Positions 27,288-36,146 of a stretch of DNA of 64,000 nucleotides are shown one piece after another (position 1 is the first letter of the stretch; every line of letters begins with the position of its first letter). Both the position numbers and the translations under genes were made by a program. The DNA is taken from positions 186,001-250,000 of the forward strand of contig CAIVRH010000048.1 in NCBI GenBank assembly GCA_903908285.1, in the 5' to 3' direction. This DNA is from an uncultured candidate division Zixibacteria bacterium. GTDB taxonomy: Bacteria; Zixibacteria; MSB-5A5; SM1-73. Under the pieces are notes generated by a model. The model searched no databases. It was given only the letters and a program-made list of their open reading frames with translations, and had not been told where the DNA came from.

Positions 27288-29666
27288 CTATTTCCTTAAG
27301 GTCGCTCCGAAACTTTGTTCTAACTTCAAAATCACCTTCCGGTGAATTTCTTCCACCTCCTCATCGGTAAGTGTTTTCTCTGGTGAGCGGTAACGAATGG
27401 AGTAAGCTAAACTTTTCTTTCCCGGTTCTACTTGCTTCCCGGTATATACATCAAATAAGACCACTTCCTCCACGAAATTTCTTCCTGCACCCTTTATCTC
27501 ATCTATGATCTCTTGGGAAAGCAAGGTTTCATCCACCACCAGTGCCACATCTCGATCCACCGGAGGAAATTTTGGTAAGGGAACGAATGTTCTCATTCGT
27601 TGCACTAAAGACATGATCTTCTCCACGTTCAGCTCCGCCCAGAATACTTGGTTTTTGATCTCGAAAAGCTCCAACATCCCTTTGGAAACTCCCCCCAACA
27701 TCCCAATCCGCTCATCCTTCACCCTTAAGTTAAAACAGTTATCCGGTTCCAAAAGGACACTCCGGCTGGGAACCAAATTGAAGGAAAGCGAATGATAACC
27801 CAGAAGTTCCTCTAAAATCCCTTTAAGATCATAAAAATCCGCATCAACCTCTTTAGCTTCCCAATGTCGTGGTTCCCGTGCTCCGGAAAGCGCTATACCT
27901 AATTGATACCTCTCCTGGGGTAACGATCCTTCCGGGGACATAAACACCTTTCCCAGCTCAAATATCCGTAAGTTTTTTTCCAGCCGGTTTTTGTTATAAC
28001 TTACCACCGAAAGAAGATTGCCGGACAGGGTAGTGGAAAGAACGGATAAGTCCCGACTCAGCGGATTTCTTATGGTTACCGGAGAGATGTCCGGATTAAG
28101 CCTCCTCTGAATCTCCGGATCTACCAGATTATTGGTGATCACTTCAAAAAAACCTTTTCCTGATAAAAATTGCTTTATTCCTCTGAAAAACTCATCTTCT
28201 GCATTGATTTCCGTCACCAAATTACCGCCTGCTCGCATTGTGGTTTTGATATTACTGTAACCGTAGATCCGCACCACCTCCTCGATCAAATCGATTTCTC
28301 TGGTCAGGTCTGGTCTGAAAGTGGGAATTTCCACCTCTAGTCCCTGGTTTTCTTTTACCGGGAGTTCCAAATGGACCAGCATGCTCTTGATCTGCTCTGA
28401 GGAAAGGTCGGTGCTTAATACTCGGTTGACTCTTTGCGGTCTGAGTTTCACATTTATCGGACAAATTGCTGAAGGATAGTTGTCTACCACACCCTTTAAC
28501 ACCTCCCCTCCGGTTAATTCCGCGAAAAGTTGAGCCGCCCGGTCGATAGCTTTCACCACCCCATTCGGATCCGCTCCTCTTTCAAATCTTTGCGAGGATT
28601 CGGTGGAAATATCCAAAAACATACGTCCTTTGCGTATCACTCTCGGATCGAAATAAGCGCTCTCCAGAAGTACGGTACGGGTGCGCGGGGTAACTTCGCT
28701 TTCCAATCCGCCCATTATTCCGCCGATGGCCACCGGTTTTTTTCCATCAGTGATAAGCAGAACCTCTTCATTCAAGGTGCGTTCCACTTGATCCAAAGTG
28801 ATAAATTTCTCCTTATCTTTGGCTCTTCTCACCACCACCTTCTTTTGCTGAAAAAGATTATAGTCAAAAGCATGCAATGGTTGCCCTAATTCCAACATCA
28901 CCAGATTGGTGATGTCCACCACGTTATTTATAGGGCGCATCCCTGCGGAATATAACTTCCGTTTCAGCCAGAAGGGGGATTCTGAAATTTTGATATCTTC
29001 GATTATCCGGGCGGCATATCGGGGACAGCCCGCCTGATCATCGATCTCTACCCGGATCATTTCGCTGGCTGGTTTTTCTGCTTCATGGAGATCAACTCTG
29101 ATATTTTTTACCCGGGACCCGCATAACGCTGCGATCTCCCTGGCAACACCAATCATCGAAAGCCAATCCGGACGATTGGGGGTTAAAGCTATGTCCAGAA
29201 TAAAATCTTCCAAGTTCAGGGCGGATGTGAGAGGTTCTCCCGTTCTTAGTTTCGGTTCCAATATCATGATCCCGTCTTCGAACTCTCCGATCTCCAACTC
29301 TTTCTCCGAACAGATCATACCGAAGGATTCCACCCCTCTTAAATTACTTTTGGCGATATTCATTCCCCCGGGGAGTAAGGCTCCGATCAGGGCTATTGGA
29401 ACTTTGATCTTTTCCGCCACATTGGAAGCGCCGCATACGATCTGAAGATCCTCCGCTCCCGTCGAAACCATGCAGATCGAAAGTTTATCCGCCCGGGGAT
29501 GCGGGGATACTTTTTTTATCTCCCCCACCACCACCTTATCCAAATCCTTGCCCATGGTGGTTATATTTTCCACCTCCAGCCCTGCATCGGTCAACCGGGA
29601 AGCCAATTCATCCACCGAGAGATCGAAATCTACCAGCTCTTTCAGCCAGTTTAAACTTGCTTTCAT
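27288..29666 (-). CDS. pheT: Phenylalanyl-tRNA synthetase beta subunit
   Basis: A 792-residue subunit of the heterotetrameric enzyme that charges tRNA-Phe. Domains in order: N-terminal tRNA-binding OB fold (VVVGEIKKVSPHPRADKL, about 45-150), B3/B4 editing region, B5, synthetase-like core, and C-terminal FDX-ACB anticodon-binding domain (PKFPPVDRDVALVVDE onward). It overlaps pheS by four bases. Confidence 0.97.
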   Translation of the reverse strand: MKASLNWLKELVDFDLSVDELASRLTDAGLEVENITTMGKDLDKVVVGEIKKVSPHPRADKLSICMVSTGAEDLQIVCGASNVAEKIKVPIALIGALLPGGMNIAKSNLRGVESFGMICSEKELEIGEFEDGIMILEPKLRTGEPLTSALNLEDFILDIALTPNRPDWLSMIGVAREIAALCGSRVKNIRVDLHEAEKPASEMIRVEIDDQAGCPRYAARIIEDIKISESPFWLKRKLYSAGMRPINNVVDITNLVMLELGQPLHAFDYNLFQQKKVVVRRAKDKEKFITLDQVERTLNEEVLLITDGKKPVAIGGIMGGLESEVTPRTRTVLLESAYFDPRVIRKGRMFLDISTESSQRFERGADPNGVVKAIDRAAQLFAELTGGEVLKGVVDNYPSAICPINVKLRPQRVNRVLSTDLSSEQIKSMLVHLELPVKENQGLEVEIPTFRPDLTREIDLIEEVVRIYGYSNIKTTMRAGGNLVTEINAEDEFFRGIKQFLSGKGFFEVITNNLVDPEIQRRLNPDISPVTIRNPLSRDLSVLSTTLSGNLLSVVSYNKNRLEKNLRIFELGKVFMSPEGSLPQERYQLGIALSGAREPRHWEAKEVDADFYDLKGILEELLGYHSLSFNLVPSRSVLLEPDNCFNLRVKDERIGMLGGVSKGMLELFEIKNQVFWAELNVEKIMSLVQRMRTFVPLPKFPPVDRDVALVVDETLLSQEIIDEIKGAGRNFVEEVVLFDVYTGKQVEPGKKSLAYSIRYRSPEKTLTDEEVEEIHRKVILKLEQSFGATLRK

Positions 29667-30706
29667 AATTGGAATTGCCTTAAGAATCTCAAATCGTTTT
29701 CATAAAAAAGCCGGATGTCATTTATCCCGTATTTCAACATGGCGATACGCTCCACCCCCATGCCAAAAGCATAGCCGGTGAATTTTTCCGAATCGTAACC
29801 CACTGCATCAAACACCGCCGGATCGATCATTCCCGCCCCCAATATTTCCAGCCAGCCGGTATGTTTGCACACGCTGCACCCTTTGCCGCTGCACAGGATA
29901 CAGGAGATATCCACCTCCGCAGAAGGCTCGGTGAACGGGAAAAAGCTTGCCCGGAATCTCAGCTTGACGTCCTTGCCAAACATCTCCCAGACAAAAGCGG
30001 TGAGAACCCCTTTAAGATCGGCAAAAGTGACATCGGTGTCCACATAGAACCCTTCCACCTGATGGAAGGTACAATAGCTTCGGGAATTAATGGCTTCGTT
30101 GCGGTAACATCTGCCCGGAGCTATTATCCGCACCGGGGGTTCCGTTTTTTCGAATACCCTTACCTGTACCGGAGAAGTATGGGTTCGGAGAAGGATATCA
30201 TCGTTTATATAGAAAGTGTCTTGCATGTCCCTGGCTGGATGGTCCTGTGGAAAATTTAAAGAGGAAAAGTTATAATAGTCCGTCTCAATGTCCGGCCCCT
30301 TAGCCACCTCAAAACCCATACCGTAGAAAATCTGAATTATCCTCTCATTTACCTGGGTGACGGGATGAAGCTTTCCTACCCAACCTTTCCTGCCCGGAAG
30401 GGTATAATCCAAGAACCATCTCCCTTTCTTCAAAGTCAGCTGTATTTCCTTCAGCTTTTCTGCTCGTTGAAGGAGAACTTCCTCCACCTGTTTTTTGAGC
30501 TGGTTGGATAATTGACCTAAAGCCGGCCGATCCTCTTCCGGGAAATCCTTGAGGTTTTTCAAAAGGGAGGTGATAATGCCTTTTCTACCCAGGTATTTCA
30601 CTCTTATTTGCTCTAATCCCTCGAGTCGATTTTCCTGGTCTATTTCCCGGAAAGCCTCTTCTTTGGTTTTTTGGATAGAATTCTGGAATTCGTTAGTATT
30701 TAGCAT
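29663..30706 (-). CDS. pheS: Phenylalanyl-tRNA synthetase alpha subunit
   Basis: The 347-residue catalytic subunit. It has an N-terminal coiled-coil (ending KYLGRKGIIT), class II motif 2 (RCYRNEAINSRSYCTFHQVEG), a cysteine cluster (CILCSGKGCSVC) seen in many bacterial PheS, and motif 3 (GYAFGMGVERIAMLKYG). The ATG directly follows a T-rich tract with a hairpin ahead and has no Shine-Dalgarno; no upstream in-frame start exists because a stop lies five codons before. Confidence 0.96.
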   Translation of the reverse strand: MLNTNEFQNSIQKTKEEAFREIDQENRLEGLEQIRVKYLGRKGIITSLLKNLKDFPEEDRPALGQLSNQLKKQVEEVLLQRAEKLKEIQLTLKKGRWFLDYTLPGRKGWVGKLHPVTQVNERIIQIFYGMGFEVAKGPDIETDYYNFSSLNFPQDHPARDMQDTFYINDDILLRTHTSPVQVRVFEKTEPPVRIIAPGRCYRNEAINSRSYCTFHQVEGFYVDTDVTFADLKGVLTAFVWEMFGKDVKLRFRASFFPFTEPSAEVDISCILCSGKGCSVCKHTGWLEILGAGMIDPAVFDAVGYDSEKFTGYAFGMGVERIAMLKYGINDIRLFYENDLRFLRQFQL

Positions 30707-30761
30707 AAAACAAAAAGATCACTCCGCTGTCCGGTAATTCGGATTACTATAGATCAGCGGA
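30707..30761 (-). promoter_or_regulatory. Attenuator-like hairpin with T-tract before pheS
   Basis: On the - strand TCCGCTG (30755-30761) pairs with CAGCGGA (30723-30729), enclosing a smaller GTAAT/ATTAC hairpin. It is followed by GATCTTTTTGTTTT, which touches the pheS ATG. In E. coli pheST is controlled by attenuation after rplT; here no Phe-rich leader peptide was found, so the mechanism would differ. Confidence 0.5.
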
Positions 30762-30871
30762 AACTTTCTTTGGTTTCGTTTCTGCTATTAGAATTGAAGA
30801 ATATTTCAAAGCGGGCATAGAAGACCGCCGGAAATATATTGAAAACAGTTGTGATTGGTCAGTTCTGAACC

Positions 30872-31234
30872 TTATTGGCCGACTTTTTCTTTGGAAGCCA
30901 ACTCGGCTAATTTTGCAAAACCATCTTTATCCCTAACCGCCATATCTGCTAAGATCTTTCGGTCTAAAACCACGCCTGCCTTCTTTAAGCCGTTGATAAA
31001 AAGACTATACGATAGCCCATACAATCTGGCTGCGGCATTGATTCGCGAAATCCAGAGTCTCCGGAAATCCCTTTTCCGTAATTTTCTATGGGCATAAGCA
31101 TAAACCATCCCTTTTTGCACCGTCTCTTTGGCTGTACGGTAAAGCTTTCTTCTGCCTTGAAAATTCCCCCTGGCAGCTTTTAATATTTTCTTTCTTCTGG
31201 CGCGTGAAGCGACTGCATTTGTTGCTCTGGGCAT
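30872..31234 (-). CDS. rplT: 50S ribosomal protein L20
   Basis: A 120-residue, very basic primary rRNA-binding protein needed early in 50S assembly. The signature [21 protein letters not shown] is intact. L20 represses the infC-rpmI-rplT transcript in several bacteria, and the gene order here is compatible. It starts 10 bp after rpmI. Confidence 0.97.
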   Translation of the reverse strand: MPRATNAVASRARRKKILKAARGNFQGRRKLYRTAKETVQKGMVYAYAHRKLRKRDFRRLWISRINAAARLYGLSYSLFINGLKKAGVVLDRKILADMAVRDKDGFAKLAELASKEKVGQ

Positions 31235-31244
31235 TAAATCCTCC

Positions 31245-31439
31245 TTAACTTACCAGTAATCTCTTTATTCTGGCATGATCAGCTTTATCTACCAGTCCCG
31301 GCTTCCGCAAACTTCTTTTTCTCTTGGCGCTTTTCTTGCCCAAAAGATGCTTACGGTAGGCCTTGGCTCTTTTAATCTTCCCGCTGCCGGTTGTTCTGAA
31401 ACGTTTGGCAGCAGCTCGGTTGGTCTTTATTTTTGGCAA
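31245..31439 (-). CDS. rpmI: 50S ribosomal protein L35
   Basis: A 64-residue basic protein beginning [14 protein letters not shown]. The start is TTG with GGAGGAG eight bases ahead; ATG is not available. It is followed closely by rplT. The 182-bp gap before it, after infC, is where L20-responsive leaders lie in other bacteria, but I could not identify such a structure. Confidence 0.95.
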   Translation of the reverse strand: MPKIKTNRAAAKRFRTTGSGKIKRAKAYRKHLLGKKSAKRKRSLRKPGLVDKADHARIKRLLVS

Positions 31440-31621
31440 TTAACTCTCCTCCGTCCTCTAAGATTACTTGATATTATACGTTAACAATTTACATCAATTT
31501 GTTGATAATAAAACAGTTAGCCACATGATCTCTATGGCTGAGCTGATGAATGTCATGAATGAATCGTCAAATTTAATCAGTGACATTCCCCGGCTAAAGA
31601 GTTTTTACCCCACCATCAGAC

Positions 31622-32176
31622 CTAACCTTCCGGATGATCTTTGGTAGAGGTTGAACTCTTTTCTGATGACTTGGGAATAAAATGCCAGGTTAAGTTTCTC
31701 CCCTCCATTTGGGAACGGGCTAATGGTTCGCCAACGTCCGAAATATCGGTTTTAAGCTTATCCAGAATATTTTGTCCAAACTCGATATGAGCTTTTTCAC
31801 GTCCCCGGAATTCGACCATCACTTTGACTTTATTGCCTTGAGCCAAAAACTCCCGTACGTGTCTCATCTTGAAGGTATAATCGTGCTCCTCCGTTTTGGG
31901 CCGGAAACGCATCTCCTTGAGTTGAAAAAGACGCTGTTTTTTCTTGGCATCTTTTGCTTTCTTGGATAACTCATATTTGTATTTTCCATAATCCATTATT
32001 TTGCAGACGGGTGGTCGGGCTTGGGGAGATACTTCGACTAAATCAAAACCCTTCTCCGATGCCAAGCGAATCGCATCTCGGGTGGGCATAATTCCTATCT
32101 GCTCGCTATTCTCCCCGATAACTCTGACTTGGGGAAAACGAATTCTCTGATTGATCCTGATCTCCTTGGGCTTTAT
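31622..32176 (-). CDS. infC: Translation initiation factor IF-3 (non-AUG start)
   Basis: Residues match IF-3 throughout, with the N-terminal domain starting IKPKEIRINQRIRFPQVRVI and the linker and C-terminal domain intact. The first ATG (32089) would remove the first 29 conserved residues. Upstream the frame is open only as far as a TGA at 32183-32185 and contains no ATG, GTG or TTG. A perfect GAAGGAGGTGA Shine-Dalgarno lies nine bases before an ATA codon, which is therefore the likely start, giving 184 residues. E. coli infC uses AUU and is autoregulated through it. Confidence 0.9.
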   Translation of the reverse strand: MKPKEIRINQRIRFPQVRVIGENSEQIGIMPTRDAIRLASEKGFDLVEVSPQARPPVCKIMDYGKYKYELSKKAKDAKKKQRLFQLKEMRFRPKTEEHDYTFKMRHVREFLAQGNKVKVMVEFRGREKAHIEFGQNILDKLKTDISDVGEPLARSQMEGRNLTWHFIPKSSEKSSTSTKDHPEG

Positions 32177-32196
32177 TGTGGTTCACCTCCTTCCTG
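32177..32196 (-). promoter_or_regulatory. Strong Shine-Dalgarno paired with an ATA start (infC)
   Basis: The - strand has GGAAGGAGGTGAACCACA immediately before ATA. The 11-base core is complementary to the 3' end of 16S rRNA. Spacing to ATA is nine bases from GGAGG. No other plausible initiator is in range, so this site fixes the infC start. Confidence 0.75.
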
Positions 32197-32297
32197 GTAT
32201 TCGATTTGCCGGCTTATCATGCTTTAGCTTGATTTTCACAATCGGAATAACGTCCGGCACAGAAGTTCGGCTAAAGATAAATGCTCCCGATCCGATT

Positions 32298-34223
32298 TTA
32301 TTCCGTTGATTTGTTTTTAACTTCTTCTTTCAATTTCCGGATAAGTTCGTCTAAAACAAACTTGCCTAAATCCCCCCCCTTATGTTTTCTTACCGAAACG
32401 CTTTGGTCCTGAACTTCCTTTTTTCCCACAATGAACATATACGGAATTTTCTCTTTTTCCGCCTCTCTTATTTTGAAATTTATCTTTTCGTTCCGGTCAT
32501 CCATCACCGCCCGGAAACCTTCATCCTGCAATCTCTGGAGAATATCCGCAGAATAGGAATTCTGTTCATCGGTGATGGGCATTACCCGGACCTGCACCGG
32601 AGAAAGCCATAACGGAAAAGCTCCGCCGTAATGTTCAATCAGCACTCCGAAAAACCGCTCCAGTGAACCCAAAAGCGCCCGGTGAATCATGATCGGCCGG
32701 TGATAGTTCCCATCCGCTCCTACGAACCACAAATCGAATCTCTCAGGAATGTTGAAATCGAACTGGATGGTGGTGCACTGCCAGGGTCTTCCCATGACGT
32801 CGATGATCTTGATATCTATCTTGGGACCGTAGAAGGCGCCGCCTCCCTCGTCCACCTCAAACTTCAGACTCTGTTTTTCCAGCGCCTGTCTTAATGCAGA
32901 TGTAGCTTTTTCCCAATTTTGTTCTTCCCCGATGAATTTATCCGGTCGGGTGGACAAAAATATCTGTAAATTCTCGAAGCCCAGAGTTTTCAGCATCCAG
33001 ATGGAGAATTTCAGCAACCGGATCACTTCCTCCTCCAGCTGTTCCGGTTTGCAGAATATATGGGCGTCGTCCATGGTGAAACCTCTCACCCGCATAAGCC
33101 CATGTAAAACACCCGATCGCTCAAACCGGTAACAGGCGCCTAATTCCGCCAATCTTAAAGGAAGTTCCCGGTAGCTTCTAAGTTTGGATTTGTAAATTTG
33201 AATGTGGAAAGGGCAATTCATCGGCTTTATCTGGTATTCTTCATCCTCCACCTGCATGGTGGAATACATGTTCTCCCGGTAGAATCCGGTATGCCCGCTG
33301 GTCTCCCATAAATGGAGCCTGGCAATATGAGGAGTATAAATCAGCTGGTATCCGTTCTTCTGATGCTCGGTTATCCAGAAATCTTCAATAATCCTGCGAA
33401 TCTGTGCTCCTTTGGGATGCCATAAGATCAGTCCGGGACCCACATCGTCGGAAATCGAAAATAGCTCCAGCTCCTTTCCCAATACCCGGTGATCTCTCTT
33501 CTTCAGTTCCTCTAATCTCTTCAAATATTCATCCAGCTCTTTGGGGGAGGGGAAGGAGATCCCATAAATCCGCTGAAGCATCGGATTTTTCTCCGATCCT
33601 TTCCAATAAGCTCCGGCAATGCTAAGCAGTTTAAAGCTCTTGATAACCCCGGTGGATGGGACATGTGGTCCCCGGCAGAGATCCACAAAATTGCCGTGTT
33701 GATACAGGAATACTCTATCCTCTTCCATCTCGGAGAGCCGCGCTACTTTGAATTTCTCTCCCCTTTGCTGGAAGAACTCTACTGCCTCTTTTTTTGATAC
33801 CTCTTTTCTCACAAAAGGAAGATTCTCTTTTACGATCTCCTCCATCCTTTTTTCGATTTTGTTCAAATCCTCGGGTTCGAAGGGACGGGGGGTATCGAAA
33901 TCATAATAAAACCCCTCATCGATGGAGGGCCCAATATCCAGCTTCACTCCCGGGAATACATCCAGCACTGCCTGGGCCATGAGGTGAGAAGTGCTGTGCC
34001 AAAACACCCCCTTCCCTTCTTTGGAGTCGAAGGAGACTATTTTTATCTCGGAATCCTCCGTAACTTTTTCGGACAGATCCGCCATTCGGCCATCCAAAAG
34101 GGCAGCTACGGCCTCTTTTGATAGACTGGGGTTGGACTCCCGGATTATTTCAGAAATGGTGATCCCGGAAGAGTATTCCCTTTTTGAACCGTCGGGTAGA
34201 ACCACTCTTACTTTGTCAGCCAT
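32298..34223 (-). CDS. thrS: Threonyl-tRNA synthetase
   Basis: A 641-residue class II synthetase. N-terminal TGS domain (1-62), editing domain with HSTSHLMAQAV (zinc/His motif), catalytic core with MNCPFHIQIYKSKLRSYRELP and RVRGFTMDDAHIFC, and C-terminal anticodon-binding domain (PVQVRVMPITDEQ onward). It heads the thrS-infC-rpmI-rplT-pheST series. A tRNA-Val gene ends only 44 bp upstream in the same direction. No T-box was recognised. Confidence 0.97.
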   Translation of the reverse strand: MADKVRVVLPDGSKREYSSGITISEIIRESNPSLSKEAVAALLDGRMADLSEKVTEDSEIKIVSFDSKEGKGVFWHSTSHLMAQAVLDVFPGVKLDIGPSIDEGFYYDFDTPRPFEPEDLNKIEKRMEEIVKENLPFVRKEVSKKEAVEFFQQRGEKFKVARLSEMEEDRVFLYQHGNFVDLCRGPHVPSTGVIKSFKLLSIAGAYWKGSEKNPMLQRIYGISFPSPKELDEYLKRLEELKKRDHRVLGKELELFSISDDVGPGLILWHPKGAQIRRIIEDFWITEHQKNGYQLIYTPHIARLHLWETSGHTGFYRENMYSTMQVEDEEYQIKPMNCPFHIQIYKSKLRSYRELPLRLAELGACYRFERSGVLHGLMRVRGFTMDDAHIFCKPEQLEEEVIRLLKFSIWMLKTLGFENLQIFLSTRPDKFIGEEQNWEKATSALRQALEKQSLKFEVDEGGGAFYGPKIDIKIIDVMGRPWQCTTIQFDFNIPERFDLWFVGADGNYHRPIMIHRALLGSLERFFGVLIEHYGGAFPLWLSPVQVRVMPITDEQNSYSADILQRLQDEGFRAVMDDRNEKINFKIREAEKEKIPYMFIVGKKEVQDQSVSVRKHKGGDLGKFVLDELIRKLKEEVKNKSTE

Positions 34224-34267
34224 ATCCCTTCCACTGCATAATGTTTACTATATTCTGTCTACCAACA

Positions 34268-34344
34268 TGGTGGGCGATACTGGAATCGAACCAGTGACCC
34301 CTTGCATGTCAAGCAAGTACTCTAACCATCTGAGCTAATCGCCC
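34268..34344 (-). tRNA. tRNA-Val (anticodon GAC)
   Basis: A complete cloverleaf reads on the - strand: acceptor GGGCGAT/ATCGCCC, D-arm GCTC...GAGT, anticodon arm CTTGC-TTGACAT-GCAAG with GAC, and T-arm CTGG-TTCGAAT-CCAG. Discriminator A and CCA are encoded. The 5' half is duplicated twice further upstream. Confidence 0.95.
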
Positions 34345-34560
34345 ATTTATCTTTGTATCCGTACCTAACACCTTTCACCTATAACCTAACACTTAAGATG
34401 ACCCTCCCGCCATCGGCGGGATACTCTAACCATCTGAGCTAATCGCCCACTTATTTATATATCCAGACCTAAAACCTTTCACCTATGACCTAACACCTTA
34501 GACGACCCTCCCGCCATCGGCGGGATACTCTAACCATCTGAGCTAATCGCCCATTTATAT
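34321..34560 (-). repeat. 104-bp tandem repeat carrying tRNA-Val 5' halves
   Basis: The first 26-27 bases of tRNA-Val (acceptor strand plus D-arm) recur exactly 104 and 208 bp upstream, at 34423-34448 and 34527-34552. Each copy then switches to a CCCGCCGATGGCGGG hairpin instead of the anticodon arm. The filler is degenerate ACCTATAACC/ACACCTTTCACC wording. No complete second tRNA can form. Confidence 0.85.
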
Positions 34561-34571
34561 AGGATTCTATG

Positions 34572-34624
34572 TTTTTACCTTTTACCTATCACCTTTTACC
34601 TATCACCTTTTACCTATCACCTTA
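34572..34624. repeat. ACCTATCACCTTTT tandem repeat
   Basis: Three near-identical 14-base units follow one another. The next 335 bases to the FlgM-like gene are AT-rich and show nothing recognisable. Confidence 0.65.
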
Positions 34625-34959
34625 AACCGGGTTTACCTCATTCCCAGAATCAAAGATACTCAAAGTTAAACTAAATATATTTTTATGCAGTCCAATTGTC
34701 AAGATGTAATTGTACTACATAAGGTAAAAGTTATTTTATGCTGAATGGGGAAACAAACCAAATGGATTTGATCTTGCAGGCAAATCGGATTGAATTAATC
34801 ATGCACGAATGCCAAATCTTTCTTGCTTCGAGGGAGATAGAATAATAAAAACATCCACACAAGAGTTATGATTCAATATGTTTAGCCACTTTAGTTGATA
34901 TATCGGACTGCTTTACTTATCCTGCAAAAAACCTTTTTCCATAAGATTCGTATGATCGT

Positions 34960-35256
34960 TTAAACTCCAAACAAATCCATTAGTCTGTCCGCAATTTTTT
35001 CGTAAACCTCCGGGTGGTTGTAATCTCCTCTGTGTTTTTTCATTATGGCTTGCTTAACCTTATTTTCTCTGATTGGAGCCGGTTTATCCGACATTTTTTT
35101 TATGCTCCGGTGAAGTGGATCGTCGGAACCTTCGTCCCCTTTTTCCGATAGAGGTGGAATCCGACCATGCTTTTTCACTGTTCTTTTTATCCCGGAAAAG
35201 AATAAATTATTTATACTTTTTTCTTCAAATCTATCTTTATCATCGGTATCGAACAC
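34960..35256 (-). CDS. FlgM-like anti-sigma-28 protein
   Basis: A 98-residue hydrophilic protein. The C-terminal 35 residues (IRENKVKQAIMKKHRGDYNH then YEKIADRLMDLFG) resemble the sigma-28-binding half of FlgM, in which two helices flank a Y/N-H-P-E turn. The N-terminal half is longer and disordered-looking, also FlgM-like. A FliA gene exists at 44078-44836, giving a target. The start is GTG behind GGGAG. The similarity is short, so the call is tentative. Confidence 0.55.
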   Translation of the reverse strand: MFDTDDKDRFEEKSINNLFFSGIKRTVKKHGRIPPLSEKGDEGSDDPLHRSIKKMSDKPAPIRENKVKQAIMKKHRGDYNHPEVYEKIADRLMDLFGV

Positions 35257-35576
35257 TTTTTTCTCCCGTGCAATAGTTTACACATCTGCCCCGCTTAAAA
35301 ACGCACACCCCTAACCTTTTGTCTTACATGGTGATATTGTCTAATTGCCGTGTATCCAAAGATAAAGCAACGACATTATTATTAATAATACAATTTCGTT
35401 TCGCCGTTTTCTCCTCTATTATTTCTATCGACTTTTCCGCGATAATCTTTACCCTTTTAAATATGCAAATTGGGTTTAATGTCCAAGCTGCGACTGATTT
35501 CCATTGCGCTTGATCCTTTTGTAACATGACCCCTAAATTACGATGCCCTCGATATCGGATCGCAGTGGCAAATCGG
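35257..35576. other. Gap without a clear gene
   Basis: This 320-base stretch between the FlgM-like and DJ-1/PfpI genes holds overlapping open frames on both strands (about 64-67 codons). The - strand one (35324-35527) lacks recognisable similarity or a good ribosome-binding site. No terminator or promoter was recognised. Confidence 0.35.
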
Positions 35577-36146
35577 TTAAGTCGAGATAAGATAATCCAT
35601 TTGTTGCCTGATATTTCCTTCCGCTTTTATACCGGCCAGTTTTTTGCAAAGATATAATCCCACATCGATGGAAGAGGTACCGCCTCTGGCGGTAATTACA
35701 TCTCCCTCATCCGCGATTCTCTCGTCCACTACCTTTGCACAATATTTCTTCAGAATATCGAATGCCGAACGGTGTGTGGTAGCTTTTTTATCTTTGAGAA
35801 AACCTGCGGCTCCCAGCAAAAGAGAACCGGTACACACTGATACTTTTAAACAACCCGGCTTAGCAGTTTTCAACCAGTTAATAAAATCAACATCCTGGAT
35901 TAATTTTCTGGCACCAAATCCTCCCGGGACCACAATCATATCATAATCCTGCAAAGAACATCTGACCTGGGTTGCAGTAAAGATAAGTCCGGTGTTATCC
36001 TTCACATGTAATGAATATGCACAAATCTCCCATTGCAGCTCTGGTATAAAACTCGTGGTTTTAAGCCGGACCAAAGGATCGTATACTCCGATAAAATCCA
36101 GCGCATTCATTCCATCATAAATTACAAAACCTATCTTCATTTCCAT
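35577..36146 (-). CDS. DJ-1/PfpI family protein
   Basis: A 189-residue glutamine-amidotransferase-like protein. The nucleophile elbow is VSVCTGSLLLGAAG, preceded by MIVVPGGFGAR, and ATTHRSA follows, as in the ThiJ/PfpI and isonitrile-hydratase-like subgroup. Members include chaperones, deglycases, proteases and AraC-linked sensors; substrate cannot be inferred. It is isolated between the FlgM-like gene and a 577-bp gap. Confidence 0.85.
   Translation of the reverse strand: MEMKIGFVIYDGMNALDFIGVYDPLVRLKTTSFIPELQWEICAYSLHVKDNTGLIFTATQVRCSLQDYDMIVVPGGFGARKLIQDVDFINWLKTAKPGCLKVSVCTGSLLLGAAGFLKDKKATTHRSAFDILKKYCAKVVDERIADEGDVITARGGTSSIDVGLYLCKKLAGIKAEGNIRQQMDYLIST

Noticed and set aside
30707-30830. 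Phe-rich leader peptide for pheST attenuation
   Set aside because: A 23-codon frame begins ATGCCCGCTTTGAAATATTC but contains no Phe codon, so it does not support a PheM-like mechanism.
32177-34260. T-box or other tRNA-responsive leader for thrS or pheST
   Set aside because: No AGGGUGGNACCGCG-type T-box sequence was found in the spacers upstream of thrS, infC or pheS.
34321-34560. CRISPR array
   Set aside because: The repeats are 104 bp apart with similar, not unique, spacers and copy a tRNA half; no Cas genes are near.
35324-35527. A 67-codon - strand frame upstream of the FlgM-like gene
   Set aside because: No recognised family or clear ribosome-binding site, with an equally long open frame on the opposite strand.
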